A program made the translations under genes and the position numbers. Under the pieces are notes generated by a model that made no database searches, was not told where the DNA came from, and saw nothing but the letters and a program-made list of their open reading frames with translations. From Fodinibacter sp963763015 (GTDB lineage: Bacteria; Actinomycetota; Actinomycetes; Actinomycetales; Dermatophilaceae), in the NCBI GenBank assembly GCA_963763015.1, contig CAVXML010000004.1, forward strand, positions 1 to 64,000: a DNA stretch of 64,000 bases, given 5' to 3'. Position 1 is the stretch's first letter. Every line of letters starts with the position of its first letter. Below are positions 41,758 through 51,110 of the stretch, piece by piece.

Positions 41758-42660
41758 GTGACCGACCGGTACGGCGGCGACGTGCTCTCGGGTACCTGGC
41801 GGCGGCCGGCCCGAGGCGGGTCCGTGGACCTCGCGGCCGAGCAGGGCGTCGTCGTCGAGGACGTGGAGACGGGCTGGGTGGGTGCCGTCGTCCGCGTCGA
41901 GAGGGCCGGCGGGGTCCACGTCGTGCACCTGGAGGACCGGCACGGCCGCACGAGGGGCTTCCGGCTGGGCCCGGGGTTCCTCGTGGACGGGTCCCCGGTG
42001 ACACTCGTCGCCCCGCGTGCGCGTGCCGACGCGGCCCTGGCCCGGGCACGCGCCGCCTCCGGGCGCACCGCCAGCGGATCCCGAGCGGTGACCGCCCGGC
42101 GAGCCCGGGTGGCCGCCGGTTCGCGGATCTTCGTCGAGGGCAGGCACGACGCCGAGCTCGTCGAGAAGGTCTGGGGGGCGGACCTGCGCGTCGAGGGCGT
42201 GGTGGTCGAGATGCTCGACGGCGTCGACGACCTGGCCGCGGCGGTTCGTGACTTCGCCCCTGATGCCGGCCGTCGGATGGGCGTGCTCGTCGACCACCTG
42301 GTCCCAGGCACCAAGGAGTGGCGCGAGGTCGAGGCCGCTCGCGGCATCGAGGCGTACTCATCACACCTCCTCGTCGTCGGGCACCCGTACGTCGACGTCT
42401 GGCAGTCCGTCAAGCCGCAGCGCCTGGGGATGGAGTCGTGGCCGGTGATCCCGCGCGGCACCCCGTGGAAGGCCGGCGTCGCGGCGCACCTCGGCTGGCC
42501 CCATGCCACGCAGGCCGACCTGGCGCGCGCCTGGCGACGCGTGCTCGGTGCCGTCGAGACCTACGCCCACCTGGAGCCCGAGCTGCTGGGCCGGGTCGAG
42601 GAGCTCATCGACTTCGTCACCGCCCCGCAGGTGTCGGGGTCCGCCCTGACCAGACCCTGA
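41758..42660 (+). CDS. DUF3097 protein with TOPRIM-like segment
   Basis: 300 residues. N-terminal beta-rich region (YGGDVLSGTWRRP, VVVEDVETGWVGAVVRVER), then SRIFVEGRHDAELVEKVWGADLRVEGVVVEML and MGVLVDHLVPGTKEWREVEAARG. The Glu-Gly followed later by an Asp-containing strand resembles a TOPRIM catalytic centre. The C-terminal part ends YAHLEPELLGRVEELIDFV. DUF3097 is conserved next to hrcA/hemW in actinobacteria; the function is unknown, with nucleic-acid cleavage or joining a reasonable guess. Confidence 0.88.
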   Translation: MTDRYGGDVLSGTWRRPARGGSVDLAAEQGVVVEDVETGWVGAVVRVERAGGVHVVHLEDRHGRTRGFRLGPGFLVDGSPVTLVAPRARADAALARARAASGRTASGSRAVTARRARVAAGSRIFVEGRHDAELVEKVWGADLRVEGVVVEMLDGVDDLAAAVRDFAPDAGRRMGVLVDHLVPGTKEWREVEAARGIEAYSSHLLVVGHPYVDVWQSVKPQRLGMESWPVIPRGTPWKAGVAAHLGWPHATQADLARAWRRVLGAVETYAHLEPELLGRVEELIDFVTAPQVSGSALTRP

Positions 42661-42748
42661 CCGCGGCCCCGCCAACCCCTGAAGTGCTCGGTTCTCGGGG
42701 TGGACGGGTGTTTGATGGGGGGAGGACCGCCCCCACCAAGGAGTACTG

Positions 42749-43360
42749 ATGAGTGACACCACCCCACGCCCCGACCAGACGCCGAGCGACCCCCCGGCCC
42801 CGCCGCCCCCCGCTGACGTGGAGCGGACCGAGGCCGTTCCTGCTCCCCCGCCGCCGCCCGCAGCCGACACACCGGCCCCTGAGTACCCGGCCCCTGAGTA
42901 CCCGGCCCCTGAGTCCCAGGCCCCCGTGAACCCCGTGCCGACCTACGCGGCGCCGGCGCCACTCGGCCAGCCGGGGGCCCAGCCGGTCCCCTACTCGGGG
43001 GGAGCCAAGCCGATGTCCCCACAGGAGGAGCGCACCACCGGCATGGCCGCCCATGGGGTCGCGCTCCTGGCGACGGTCATCTCGGCCGGGCTGCTCAGCT
43101 TCGTCATCTCGCTCGTGATGTACCTCGTGTTCCGCGACCGGGGGCCGTTCGTCCGCCACCACTCGGCGAACGCGCTGAACGTCCAGATCATCGTCGGCAT
43201 CGTCTTCCTCATCTCGATCCCGCTGATGTTCGTGCTCATCGGCTTCGTGACGTTCGCGGCCGCGTGGCTGTTCGCGGTCATCGTCCACATCATCGGCGCG
43301 GTGAAGGCGAACAACGGTGAGTGGTACAACCCGCCGCTGACCCCGAACTTCGTCAAGTAG
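42749..43360 (+). CDS. DUF4870 membrane protein with Pro-rich N-terminus
   Basis: 203 residues. The first ~90 are a disordered Pro/Ala/Glu stretch that includes short tandem repeats; the rest is the DUF4870 membrane domain: ERTTGMAAHGVALLATVISAGLLSFVISLVMYLVF, RDRGPFVRHHSANALNVQIIVGIVFLISI and FAAAWLFAVIVHIIGAVKANNGEWY. Function unknown; members have two to four spans. Good Shine-Dalgarno AAGGAG 6 nt before ATG 42749. Confidence 0.88.
   Translation: MSDTTPRPDQTPSDPPAPPPPADVERTEAVPAPPPPPAADTPAPEYPAPEYPAPESQAPVNPVPTYAAPAPLGQPGAQPVPYSGGAKPMSPQEERTTGMAAHGVALLATVISAGLLSFVISLVMYLVFRDRGPFVRHHSANALNVQIIVGIVFLISIPLMFVLIGFVTFAAAWLFAVIVHIIGAVKANNGEWYNPPLTPNFVK
42872..42916 (+). repeat. Three 15-bp tandem repeats
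   Basis: Unit CCGGCCCCTGAGTAC, copies at 42872, 42887 and 42902 (the last ends TCC), encoding PAPEY PAPEY PAPES inside the DUF4870 gene. Identical copies suggest recent slippage. Confidence 0.9.
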
Positions 43361-43373
43361 GACTGGCTCGACG

Positions 43374-44591
43374 TCACACGCCGAGCAGACGGCGCACGAC
43401 CGCGTCGGTGAGGAGCCGGCCGCGCAGGGTGAGCACCACCCGGCCGTCTCGCGCCGCCTGTCCGTCGACGAGACCCTCGGCCACGAGCCCGGCAACGGCC
43501 TCGTGGCCGAGGGCGTCGAGACGCTCGATCGACAGGCCCTCGCGCAACCGCACGCCCAGGAGCACCTCCTCGTCGTGACGCTGGTCTCGCGTCAGCGTCT
43601 CGCGCCCTCCCGCGGGTGAGGTCCCGGAGGAGAGGCGGCCGGCATACGTCCTGGGGTGCTTGACGTTCCACCAGCGGACTCCGCCGACATGGCTGTGCGC
43701 ACCGGGGCCGACCCCCCACCACGCGTCACCCCGCCAGTACCCCTCGTTGTGCCGGCACCGTCCGCTCGCCTCGCGTGACCAGTTGCTCACCTCGTACCAG
43801 TCGTAACCGGCTTGGGCCAGAACGGCATCGGCGACCTCGTACTTGTCCGCCTCGTCGTCGCCGTCGGGCATCGACAGCTCGCCACGCCGCACCAGGCCGG
43901 CCATCCGGGTCCCCTCCTCCACGACCAGGGCGTAGGCCGACACGTGGTCCGGCTCGAGCGCCACCGCGGCGTCGAGGCTCGCGCGCCAGTCGGCGAGGCT
44001 CTCCCCCGGCGTTCCGTAGATCAGGTCGACGCTCGTCGCGAGCCCTGCTGCCCGGGCGCCCTCGACCGCGGTCGCCACGCGGGAGGGATCGTGCGTGCGG
44101 TCGAGGGTGGCGAGCACGTGAGGGACGACCGACTGCATGCCGATCGACACCCGGGTGAACCCGCCCGTGGCCAGCTCCTCGAGGTCGCCGGGCGTGACGG
44201 AGTCCGGGTTGGCCTCGGTCGTCACCTCCGCGTTGGGGGCCAGCCCGAAACGGGACCGGATGCCGTCGACGATCCGCACGAGGTCCCCGGGAGGGAGGAG
44301 CGTGGGAGTCCCCCCGCCGACGAAGACGGTGCCGACCGGACCGGCAGTGGCGCCGAGGACGCGCACCGCCAGGTCGAGCTCGGCCAGGGCGGAGTCCGCG
44401 AAGTCAGCGGTGGACGCCCCCGGGCCGAGCTCGGTCATGGTGTAGGTGTTGAAGTCGCAGTACCCGCACCGCACGGCGCAGAACGGCACGTGCACGTAGA
44501 TCCCGAGCCGCGAGCCGTCCAGCCTGGCCAGGGCGTCCTCCGGCAGCTCGCCGGTCTCGGGCGCGGGGTCGCCGTCGGGCAGTCGTGGCAC
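43374..44591 (-). CDS. hemW: HemW-like radical SAM protein
   Basis: 405 residues. Radical-SAM cluster PFCAVRCGYCDF (Cys38, Cys42, Cys45), VGGGTPTLL, EANPDSV, RVSIGMQSVVPHVLATLDRTH and DLIYGTPGES, with a C-terminal HemW domain (RHNEGYWRGDAWWGVGPGAHSHV). HemW proteins are haem chaperones and were formerly misnamed oxygen-independent coproporphyrinogen oxidases. In actinobacteria hemW usually lies between lepA and hrcA, as here. The GTG start follows GAGAAT and 6 nt. Confidence 0.94.
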   Translation of the reverse strand: MPRLPDGDPAPETGELPEDALARLDGSRLGIYVHVPFCAVRCGYCDFNTYTMTELGPGASTADFADSALAELDLAVRVLGATAGPVGTVFVGGGTPTLLPPGDLVRIVDGIRSRFGLAPNAEVTTEANPDSVTPGDLEELATGGFTRVSIGMQSVVPHVLATLDRTHDPSRVATAVEGARAAGLATSVDLIYGTPGESLADWRASLDAAVALEPDHVSAYALVVEEGTRMAGLVRRGELSMPDGDDEADKYEVADAVLAQAGYDWYEVSNWSREASGRCRHNEGYWRGDAWWGVGPGAHSHVGGVRWWNVKHPRTYAGRLSSGTSPAGGRETLTRDQRHDEEVLLGVRLREGLSIERLDALGHEAVAGLVAEGLVDGQAARDGRVVLTLRGRLLTDAVVRRLLGV

Positions 44592-44603
44592 CGGGCCATT
44601 CTC
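44592..44603 (-). promoter_or_regulatory. Leaderless-type -10 of hemW
   Basis: GAGAAT (44598-44603, minus), 6-nt spacer, GTG 44591; same hexamer as the znuA promoter. Confidence 0.5.
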
Positions 44604-44619
44604 CCCCGGTGCCCCGACC

Positions 44620-44631
44620 TACGATGACCGG
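44620..44631 (+). promoter_or_regulatory. Leaderless-type -10 of the phosphatase gene
   Basis: TACGAT (44620-44625), 6-nt spacer, GTG 44632. Confidence 0.6.
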
Positions 44632-45414
44632 GTGACGGACCGCTGGATCGAGCTCGACGGGCTGGTCAACATGCGTGACCTCGGCGGGCTGCCGATCCGC
44701 GGGGGCGGGAGCACGGCATCCGGCCGCCTGATCCGCTCGGACAACCTCCAGGACCTCACCGACGACGACGTCAGGCGCCTCGTCGAGGAGCTCGGGGTCA
44801 CCGACGTCGTCGACCTGCGCACCGAGGTCGAGGTGCACCTGGAAGGACCGGGTCCCCTGCACCGGGTGGAGTCGCTCACCCACCACCACCACTCCCTCAT
44901 CCCCGAGCAGCCCCCCGAGGAGGTCGAGCGCATCGCCGAGAAGGCGCTCGCGCTGCCATGGCGGGACGAGGAGAAGCGCCGTGACGCCCGGTTCTGGGCC
45001 GACCACTACCTCGGCTATCTCTCCGCCCGGCCGGACTCGGTGTCGGCGGCGCTGCGCGTCGTGGCCAACGCCGAGGGCGCCGCCGTGGTGCACTGCGCGG
45101 CCGGAAAGGACCGCACGGGAACGGTGGTCGCGATGGCGCTCGACGTTGCCGGCGTGCCACACGACGAGATCGTCGCCGACTACGTCCTCACCGCGGAGCG
45201 GATCGAGGCGATCCTCGACCGGCTGCGCTCGCGCCCGGCCTACGGTGAGGCGCTGGCCAGGCAGCAGCTCGGGGAGCAGGTGCCGCGCGCGGCGTCCATC
45301 GAGACGATCCTCCGGGCGCTCGAGGAGGGGTACGGAGGCGCCGAGGGCTGGCTCCTGGCCCACGGCTGGAGCGAGGTGGAGGTCGACCGCCTGCGGGCAC
45401 GGCTCACCCGCTGA
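44632..45414 (+). CDS. Tyrosine-protein phosphatase (PtpB/lipid phosphatase-like)
   Basis: 260 residues. N-terminal signature GLVNMRDLGGLPIRGG and RLIRSDNLQDLT, VVDLRTEVEV, and the catalytic P-loop VVHCAAGKDRTGTVVAM with Cys155 and the Arg of CX5R. The HCxAGKDRT loop with Lys and Asp is typical of Mycobacterium PtpB-like phosphatases, which act on phosphotyrosine and phosphoinositides. No signal peptide. Divergent from hemW (40 bp between starts). Confidence 0.9.
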   Translation: MTDRWIELDGLVNMRDLGGLPIRGGGSTASGRLIRSDNLQDLTDDDVRRLVEELGVTDVVDLRTEVEVHLEGPGPLHRVESLTHHHHSLIPEQPPEEVERIAEKALALPWRDEEKRRDARFWADHYLGYLSARPDSVSAALRVVANAEGAAVVHCAAGKDRTGTVVAMALDVAGVPHDEIVADYVLTAERIEAILDRLRSRPAYGEALARQQLGEQVPRAASIETILRALEEGYGGAEGWLLAHGWSEVEVDRLRARLTR

Positions 45415-45490
45415 CGGGCCGCCGCCGGAGCCAGGTCGCACGAGGAAGACCGACGTGGGCATCGGGGCTCCTCCCGTGCTGCCGGCGCCG

Positions 45491-45955
45491 TCAGCGCGCC
45501 GGGCGCTCGCTGACGTAGATGGTGATGACGCCATCGACGACCACCGTGCCGTCGGTGCGCACGGCCCTCACTCGAACCGGCACGTCACCAGCCTCGGCCC
45601 AGTCCTGCGGGTCGGTGTCGGCGGTGCACAGCAGGTCGGTCGTGGACTTCGCGAGGTACGACACCTGCATCCCCTTGGGGATCCAGCGCCGGTCCGCCGG
45701 CGTCGTGGCCTCCGCGAGCAGCCCCATCGCGGCCTCGAGCCCGTTGCACACCGCGATCGCGTGGACGGTGCCGATGTGGTTCTGCACGGCTCGACGCTTG
45801 CGGATGGTGAGCTCCGCGTGGTGTGGACGGACATCGCGCACCTGCGGGCGCACGGACCAGAAGTAGGGCGCCTTCTGCGCGAAGAGCAGCGAGAACACGC
45901 GCTTGCCCAGAGGGCGGGAGGCGGCCAGGCGGTACAGCGCGTAGGTGTCCGGCAC
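45491..45955 (-). CDS. DUF4442 hotdog-fold protein (thioesterase-like)
   Basis: 154 residues. Hotdog fold features: YFWSVRPQVRDVRPHHAELTIRKRRAVQNHIGTVHAIAVCNGLEAAMGLL, with the central helix after HIGTVHA, and MQVSYLAKSTTDLLCTAD. DUF4442 proteins are related to acyl-CoA thioesterases; the substrate is unknown. GTG 45955 is preferred because TAACAT lies 7 nt before it; ATG 45973 is in frame but would sit upstream of the -10. Confidence 0.85.
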   Translation of the reverse strand: MPDTYALYRLAASRPLGKRVFSLLFAQKAPYFWSVRPQVRDVRPHHAELTIRKRRAVQNHIGTVHAIAVCNGLEAAMGLLAEATTPADRRWIPKGMQVSYLAKSTTDLLCTADTDPQDWAEAGDVPVRVRAVRTDGTVVVDGVITIYVSERPAR

Positions 45956-45968
45956 ACCGGCGATGTTA
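45956..45968 (-). promoter_or_regulatory. Leaderless-type -10 of the DUF4442 gene
   Basis: TAACAT (45963-45968, minus), 7-nt spacer, GTG 45955. Confidence 0.5.
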
Positions 45969-45990
45969 CCCATCGGTAGGCCAACGCGGC

Positions 45991-46002
45991 TAGCGTGGCC
46001 GG
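45991..46002 (+). promoter_or_regulatory. Leaderless-type -10 of the NUDIX gene
   Basis: TAGCGT (45991-45996), 6-nt spacer, ATG 46003. Back to back with the DUF4442 promoter. Confidence 0.6.
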
Positions 46003-46575
46003 ATGCCGACCCCCCGCTACCCCGGCCAGCCCGGGTTCGTCGTCCCGCACCCGGGCGACCGGCCGCGTCTGCACCGGCGAGCCGTCCGCGTCCTCGTCGT
46101 CGACGAGGACGACCGGATGCTCCTCTTCCAGGACTCCGACCTCGGGCTCGACCCGGTCGCGCACTGGTGGGTGACACCGGGCGGTGGGGTCGATGCCGGT
46201 GAGAGCGACCACCAGGCTGCGGTGCGTGAGCTGCGGGAGGAGACCGGGCTCACGGTGGCCGAGAACGAGCTCGTCGGCCCCTTCTACACGCGCATGGTCG
46301 TGCACGGTTACAGCGACAAGGTGGTCGACCAGGCCGAGGACTTCCTCCTCGTCCGAGCACCGGCGTTCGAGGTGGACACGGCGGGCCACACCGAGGAGGA
46401 GCTGCTCACGGTGGCGGACATCAGGTGGTGGACCCGGCAGGAGCTGCGTGCCACCGACGACGACGTGTGGCCGCGTGACCTGCTCGACGTCTGGGCCCTC
46501 GCCGAGCACGCCGAGGCGTGGGCCGACGGGCCGGTGCGGGGCGAGCCGGTCGAGGAGTCGTCCGTCCCTGCGTGA
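46003..46575 (+). CDS. NUDIX hydrolase
   Basis: 190 residues. The Nudix box GGVDAGESDHQAAVRELREETGL matches GX5EX7REUXEEXGU exactly, preceded by HWWVTPGG. N-terminal RRAVRVLVVDEDDRMLLFQD is the usual first strand pair. It hydrolyses a nucleoside diphosphate linked to an unknown group. First of a short run of same-strand genes (NUDIX, DinB, PNPOx). Confidence 0.92.
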   Translation: MPTPRYPGQPGFVVPHPGDRPRLHRRAVRVLVVDEDDRMLLFQDSDLGLDPVAHWWVTPGGGVDAGESDHQAAVRELREETGLTVAENELVGPFYTRMVVHGYSDKVVDQAEDFLLVRAPAFEVDTAGHTEEELLTVADIRWWTRQELRATDDDVWPRDLLDVWALAEHAEAWADGPVRGEPVEESSVPA

Positions 46576-46578
46576 TGG

Positions 46579-46590
46579 CATGCTCGCCGG
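46579..46590 (+). promoter_or_regulatory. Candidate -10 of the DinB-like gene
   Basis: CATGCT (46579-46584), 6-nt spacer, ATG 46591. The MFS gene at 49779 has the same hexamer and spacing. Confidence 0.35.
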
Positions 46591-47217
46591 ATGGACGCGA
46601 AGACGACGGCGTGGCGGTACCTCAGGGCGCAGCGCGAGGCCGTCGTCTGGAAGGTCGAGGGCCTGCCGGAGAGGGACCAGCGGATGCCGTTGACCCCCTC
46701 CGGCACCAACCTGCTCGGCGTCGTCAAGCACCTCGCCGGGGTGGAGGCGGAGTACTTCGGCGCGTGTCTCGGGCGGCCCTGGCCGGAGCCGATGGCCTTC
46801 TGGGACGACGACGCCGAGCCGAACGCCGACATGTGGGCCACCGAGGACGAGTCGGCGCGCCAGATCCTCGACCTGTACCGGCGCGTCACGGCCTTCGCCG
46901 ACGAGACGATCGAGCCGCTTGCGCTCGACGCCCCGGCGACCGTGCCGTGGTGGCGCACTCCCGAGACCGACCTCCACACCCTCCTCGTGCACATGGCCGT
47001 CGAGACGGCGCGGCACGCGGGGCACCTCGACATCCTGCGCGAGCAGCTCGACGGCGCACGGGGACTGCTTCCGTCCGTGCCCAACCTCCCCGACGTCGAC
47101 ACCGCATGGTGGGATGCCTACGTCACGAGGCTGCGAGCCATCGCGGAGCGGTTCGGGACCGACGGGTCACGGGACACCGGGTCACGCCACCCCCCGTCAG
47201 GCAGTGAGAGGAGATGA
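46591..47217 (+). CDS. DinB-family (DUF664) protein
   Basis: 208-residue four-helix-bundle protein with the DinB metal triad: TNLLGVVKHLAGVEAEYFG (first His) and LLVHMAVETARHAGHLDILREQLDG (two His on the last helix). Actinobacterial members include mycothiol-dependent S-transferases for detoxification; that role is plausible here but not shown. The last base of its reading frame overlaps the next gene (ATGA). Confidence 0.88.
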   Translation: MDAKTTAWRYLRAQREAVVWKVEGLPERDQRMPLTPSGTNLLGVVKHLAGVEAEYFGACLGRPWPEPMAFWDDDAEPNADMWATEDESARQILDLYRRVTAFADETIEPLALDAPATVPWWRTPETDLHTLLVHMAVETARHAGHLDILREQLDGARGLLPSVPNLPDVDTAWWDAYVTRLRAIAERFGTDGSRDTGSRHPPSGSERR

Positions 47218-47747
47218 CGACGAGGATGACCACTGGGCAGATCGACCCGCGGTACGGCGACGCTTCGGCCACACCACCACCATGGGACGACGTGGAGCGG
47301 ATGCTCACCGAGGCACAGCTCTACTGGATCGTCACGGTCCGCAGCGACCGACGTCCCCATGCGGTGCCGCTCGTCGGCGTGTGGCACGAGGACGCGTTCG
47401 CCTTCTGCACCGGTCCCGACGAACAGAAGCGCCGCAACCTCGAGTCCAACCCGCAGGTGGCGGTGACCACCGGGACGACGGGGGCAGGGGGCTGGGACTC
47501 CGGTGAGGAGGTCGTCCTCGAGGGCACGGCTCGGCGCGTCGTCGACACGCCGCAGCTGCAGTCACTCGCGGACGCGTGGTACGCGAAGTACGGCGAGGAC
47601 TGGCACTTCCAGGTGCGAGGGCAGGAGTTCGTCGAGCTCAGCGCCTCCGGAGGAAGCACGGAGGGAGGGGCGTGGGTCTACCGCGTCACACCTCACAAGG
47701 TGCTCCTCTTCGGCGGCGCCCACGGTCAGACCGCGTACCGCTTCTGA
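47214..47747 (+). CDS. Pyridoxamine 5'-phosphate oxidase-family protein
   Basis: 177 residues, split-barrel flavin or F420-binding fold: VERMLTEAQLYWIVTVRSDRRPHAVPLVGVWHEDAFAFCTGPDEQKRRNLESNPQVAVTTG is the typical core, followed by VVLEGTARRVVD and a C-terminal VYRVTPHKVLLFGG. Members bind FMN, F420 or haem; the sequence does not decide which. ATG 47214 overlaps the DinB stop; ATG 47226 in the same frame is an alternative. Confidence 0.88.
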   Translation: MTTRMTTGQIDPRYGDASATPPPWDDVERMLTEAQLYWIVTVRSDRRPHAVPLVGVWHEDAFAFCTGPDEQKRRNLESNPQVAVTTGTTGAGGWDSGEEVVLEGTARRVVDTPQLQSLADAWYAKYGEDWHFQVRGQEFVELSASGGSTEGGAWVYRVTPHKVLLFGGAHGQTAYRF

Positions 47748-47757
47748 CGCCGGAGGG

Positions 47758-47774
47758 CCGGGCCGCTGGCCCGG
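47758..47774 (+). terminator. GC-rich hairpin between convergent genes
   Basis: CCGGGCC, loop GCT, GGCCCGG, a 7-bp perfect stem extended by GGGC/GCCC across a small bulge. It lies in the 32-bp gap between the PNPOx-family gene and lepA, so it may end both transcripts. No T tract. Confidence 0.5.
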
Positions 47775-47779
47775 AAGCC

Positions 47780-49636
<1,857 letters not shown>

Positions 49637-49731
49637 GAGGTGGGTGGATCCTTGCGTGGAGGGGTCGGGGCACTGCCTTCAAGTCTCCCACGATTCCGGG
49701 ATGCCGTTCGCGCGCCGTCGGAGGGCCCACG

Positions 49732-49756
49732 CCGATATCCGATGGCGCGATGTCGG
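49732..49756 (+). promoter_or_regulatory. Imperfect inverted repeat between lepA and MFS gene
   Basis: CCGATATC, nine bases, GATGTCGG: 7 of 8 positions are symmetric. It lies 23 nt before the MFS start, in the divergent intergenic gap, so it could be an operator for the exporter. No matching regulator gene is adjacent. Confidence 0.3.
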
Positions 49757-49766
49757 TGGTGGCTCG

Positions 49767-49778
49767 CATGCTTGAGCG
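49767..49778 (+). promoter_or_regulatory. Candidate -10 of the MFS gene
   Basis: CATGCT (49767-49772), 6-nt spacer, ATG 49779. Confidence 0.35.
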
Positions 49779-51110
49779 ATGACCGACCCGATCTCCGATG
49801 CGCTGCGCGACACGGTCGGCGACCAGGAGGTCGGCCGCCGCCTTCCGCGTGCCCTGACGCCCTTCCGCACCCCGGCGTACCGCTGGCTCGCGGTGTCCCT
49901 CACGGCCAGCTCGTTCGCGGCCGGGGTCTGGGTGGTGGCCCTGGTGTGGGAGGTCATCCGCCTGGACGGCGGACCGGCCGACCTGTCGTTCGTGACCACG
50001 GCGAGCGCCGTGGGGGTGCTGCTGCCTGCGCTGGTCGCCGGTGTGGTCGCCGACCGCGTCCCGCAGCGCGTCATCCTGCTCGGCGTCGGTACGGTCGAGC
50101 TGACCGGGATGGCGCTCGTCGCGCTGCTCTCGGCGGCCGACCTCAACAGTCTCTGGGTCCTGGCAGGCGTCGCCTTCACCACCGGGATGGCGATGGCGTT
50201 CTACTACCCCGCCTACTCGGCGTGGCTGCCCGCGCTCGTGCCGGAGTCCGACCTGCAGGCGGTCAACGGCTTCGAGGGCATGGTGCGGCCGACGATCGGC
50301 CAGGCCGTGGGCCCGGCGGTGGCCGGGGCGGTGGTCGCGGCCTTCACGCCGGGGGCTGCCTTCGCCATCGCCGCCGGCAGCTCGGTCGTCACGGTCCTCG
50401 CCTTGCTCAAGGTGCCGCAGACCCCGGTGCGGCGCATCCTCGACCCCGAGCACGCGACGCACCCGGTCCGCACGGCGCTGCGCGACATGCGGGAGGGCCT
50501 GGTCTACATGGTCCACACGCCGTGGTTGCTCGCCACGCTGCTGTTCGCCTCGCTCATGATCCTCGTCATGATGGGGCCTCTCGAGGTCCTCATCCCCTTC
50601 CTCGTCAAGGACGAGCTCGGTGGGGGCCCGAGCGACCACTCCTTCGTGCTCGCGGGGTTCGGCATCGGCGGTGCGCTGGGGTCACTCGCCATGGCCTCCG
50701 TGCGGATGCCGCGTCGCTACCTGACGCTCATGAACCTCGGCTGGGCGGTCGCCTGCCTGCCCTTCGTCGTCATCGGCCTGACCTCGCAGGTCTGGGTCGT
50801 CGTCGCGTGCGCCTTCGTCATGGGTGCGTTGTTCTCCGCGCCGATGGTCATCTGGGGCACCCTGCTGCAGCGCCGGGTCCCGCCGGCGCTGCTCGGGCGG
50901 GTGGCGTCACTGGACTTCTTCGTGTCGATCTCGCTCATGCCGATCTCCATGGCGCTCGCCGGCCCCGTCTCAGAGCGGGTCGGGCTGAAGACCACGTTCG
51001 CCGTCGCCGGGATCGCCCCGCTGGTCTTCGCCGTCGTCGCCATCCTCTGGGCCCGCCTGCCCGAGGACGAGCTGGCGCACCCCCTCGACGACCCTCAGGA
51101 CGCGGGGTAG
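49779..51110 (+). CDS. MFS transporter, EntS/enterobactin-exporter type
   Basis: 443 residues with about twelve membrane spans, from LAVSLTASSFAAGVWVVALVWEVI to TTFAVAGIAPLVFAVVAILWA. The loop GVVADRVPQRVIL after span 2 is the MFS signature in its MFS_3 (EntS-like) form. The family exports siderophores, macrolides or other small molecules; the substrate is unknown. The 3' end overlaps the convergent iron-transporter ATPase gene by 16 bp; adjacency to iron uptake genes fits but does not prove siderophore export. Confidence 0.88.
   Translation: MTDPISDALRDTVGDQEVGRRLPRALTPFRTPAYRWLAVSLTASSFAAGVWVVALVWEVIRLDGGPADLSFVTTASAVGVLLPALVAGVVADRVPQRVILLGVGTVELTGMALVALLSAADLNSLWVLAGVAFTTGMAMAFYYPAYSAWLPALVPESDLQAVNGFEGMVRPTIGQAVGPAVAGAVVAAFTPGAAFAIAAGSSVVTVLALLKVPQTPVRRILDPEHATHPVRTALRDMREGLVYMVHTPWLLATLLFASLMILVMMGPLEVLIPFLVKDELGGGPSDHSFVLAGFGIGGALGSLAMASVRMPRRYLTLMNLGWAVACLPFVVIGLTSQVWVVVACAFVMGALFSAPMVIWGTLLQRRVPPALLGRVASLDFFVSISLMPISMALAGPVSERVGLKTTFAVAGIAPLVFAVVAILWARLPEDELAHPLDDPQDAG

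Noticed and set aside
42872..42916. Short repeats as a CRISPR array or integration site
   Set aside because: Three adjacent 15-bp in-frame copies without spacers, inside a coding Pro-rich region.
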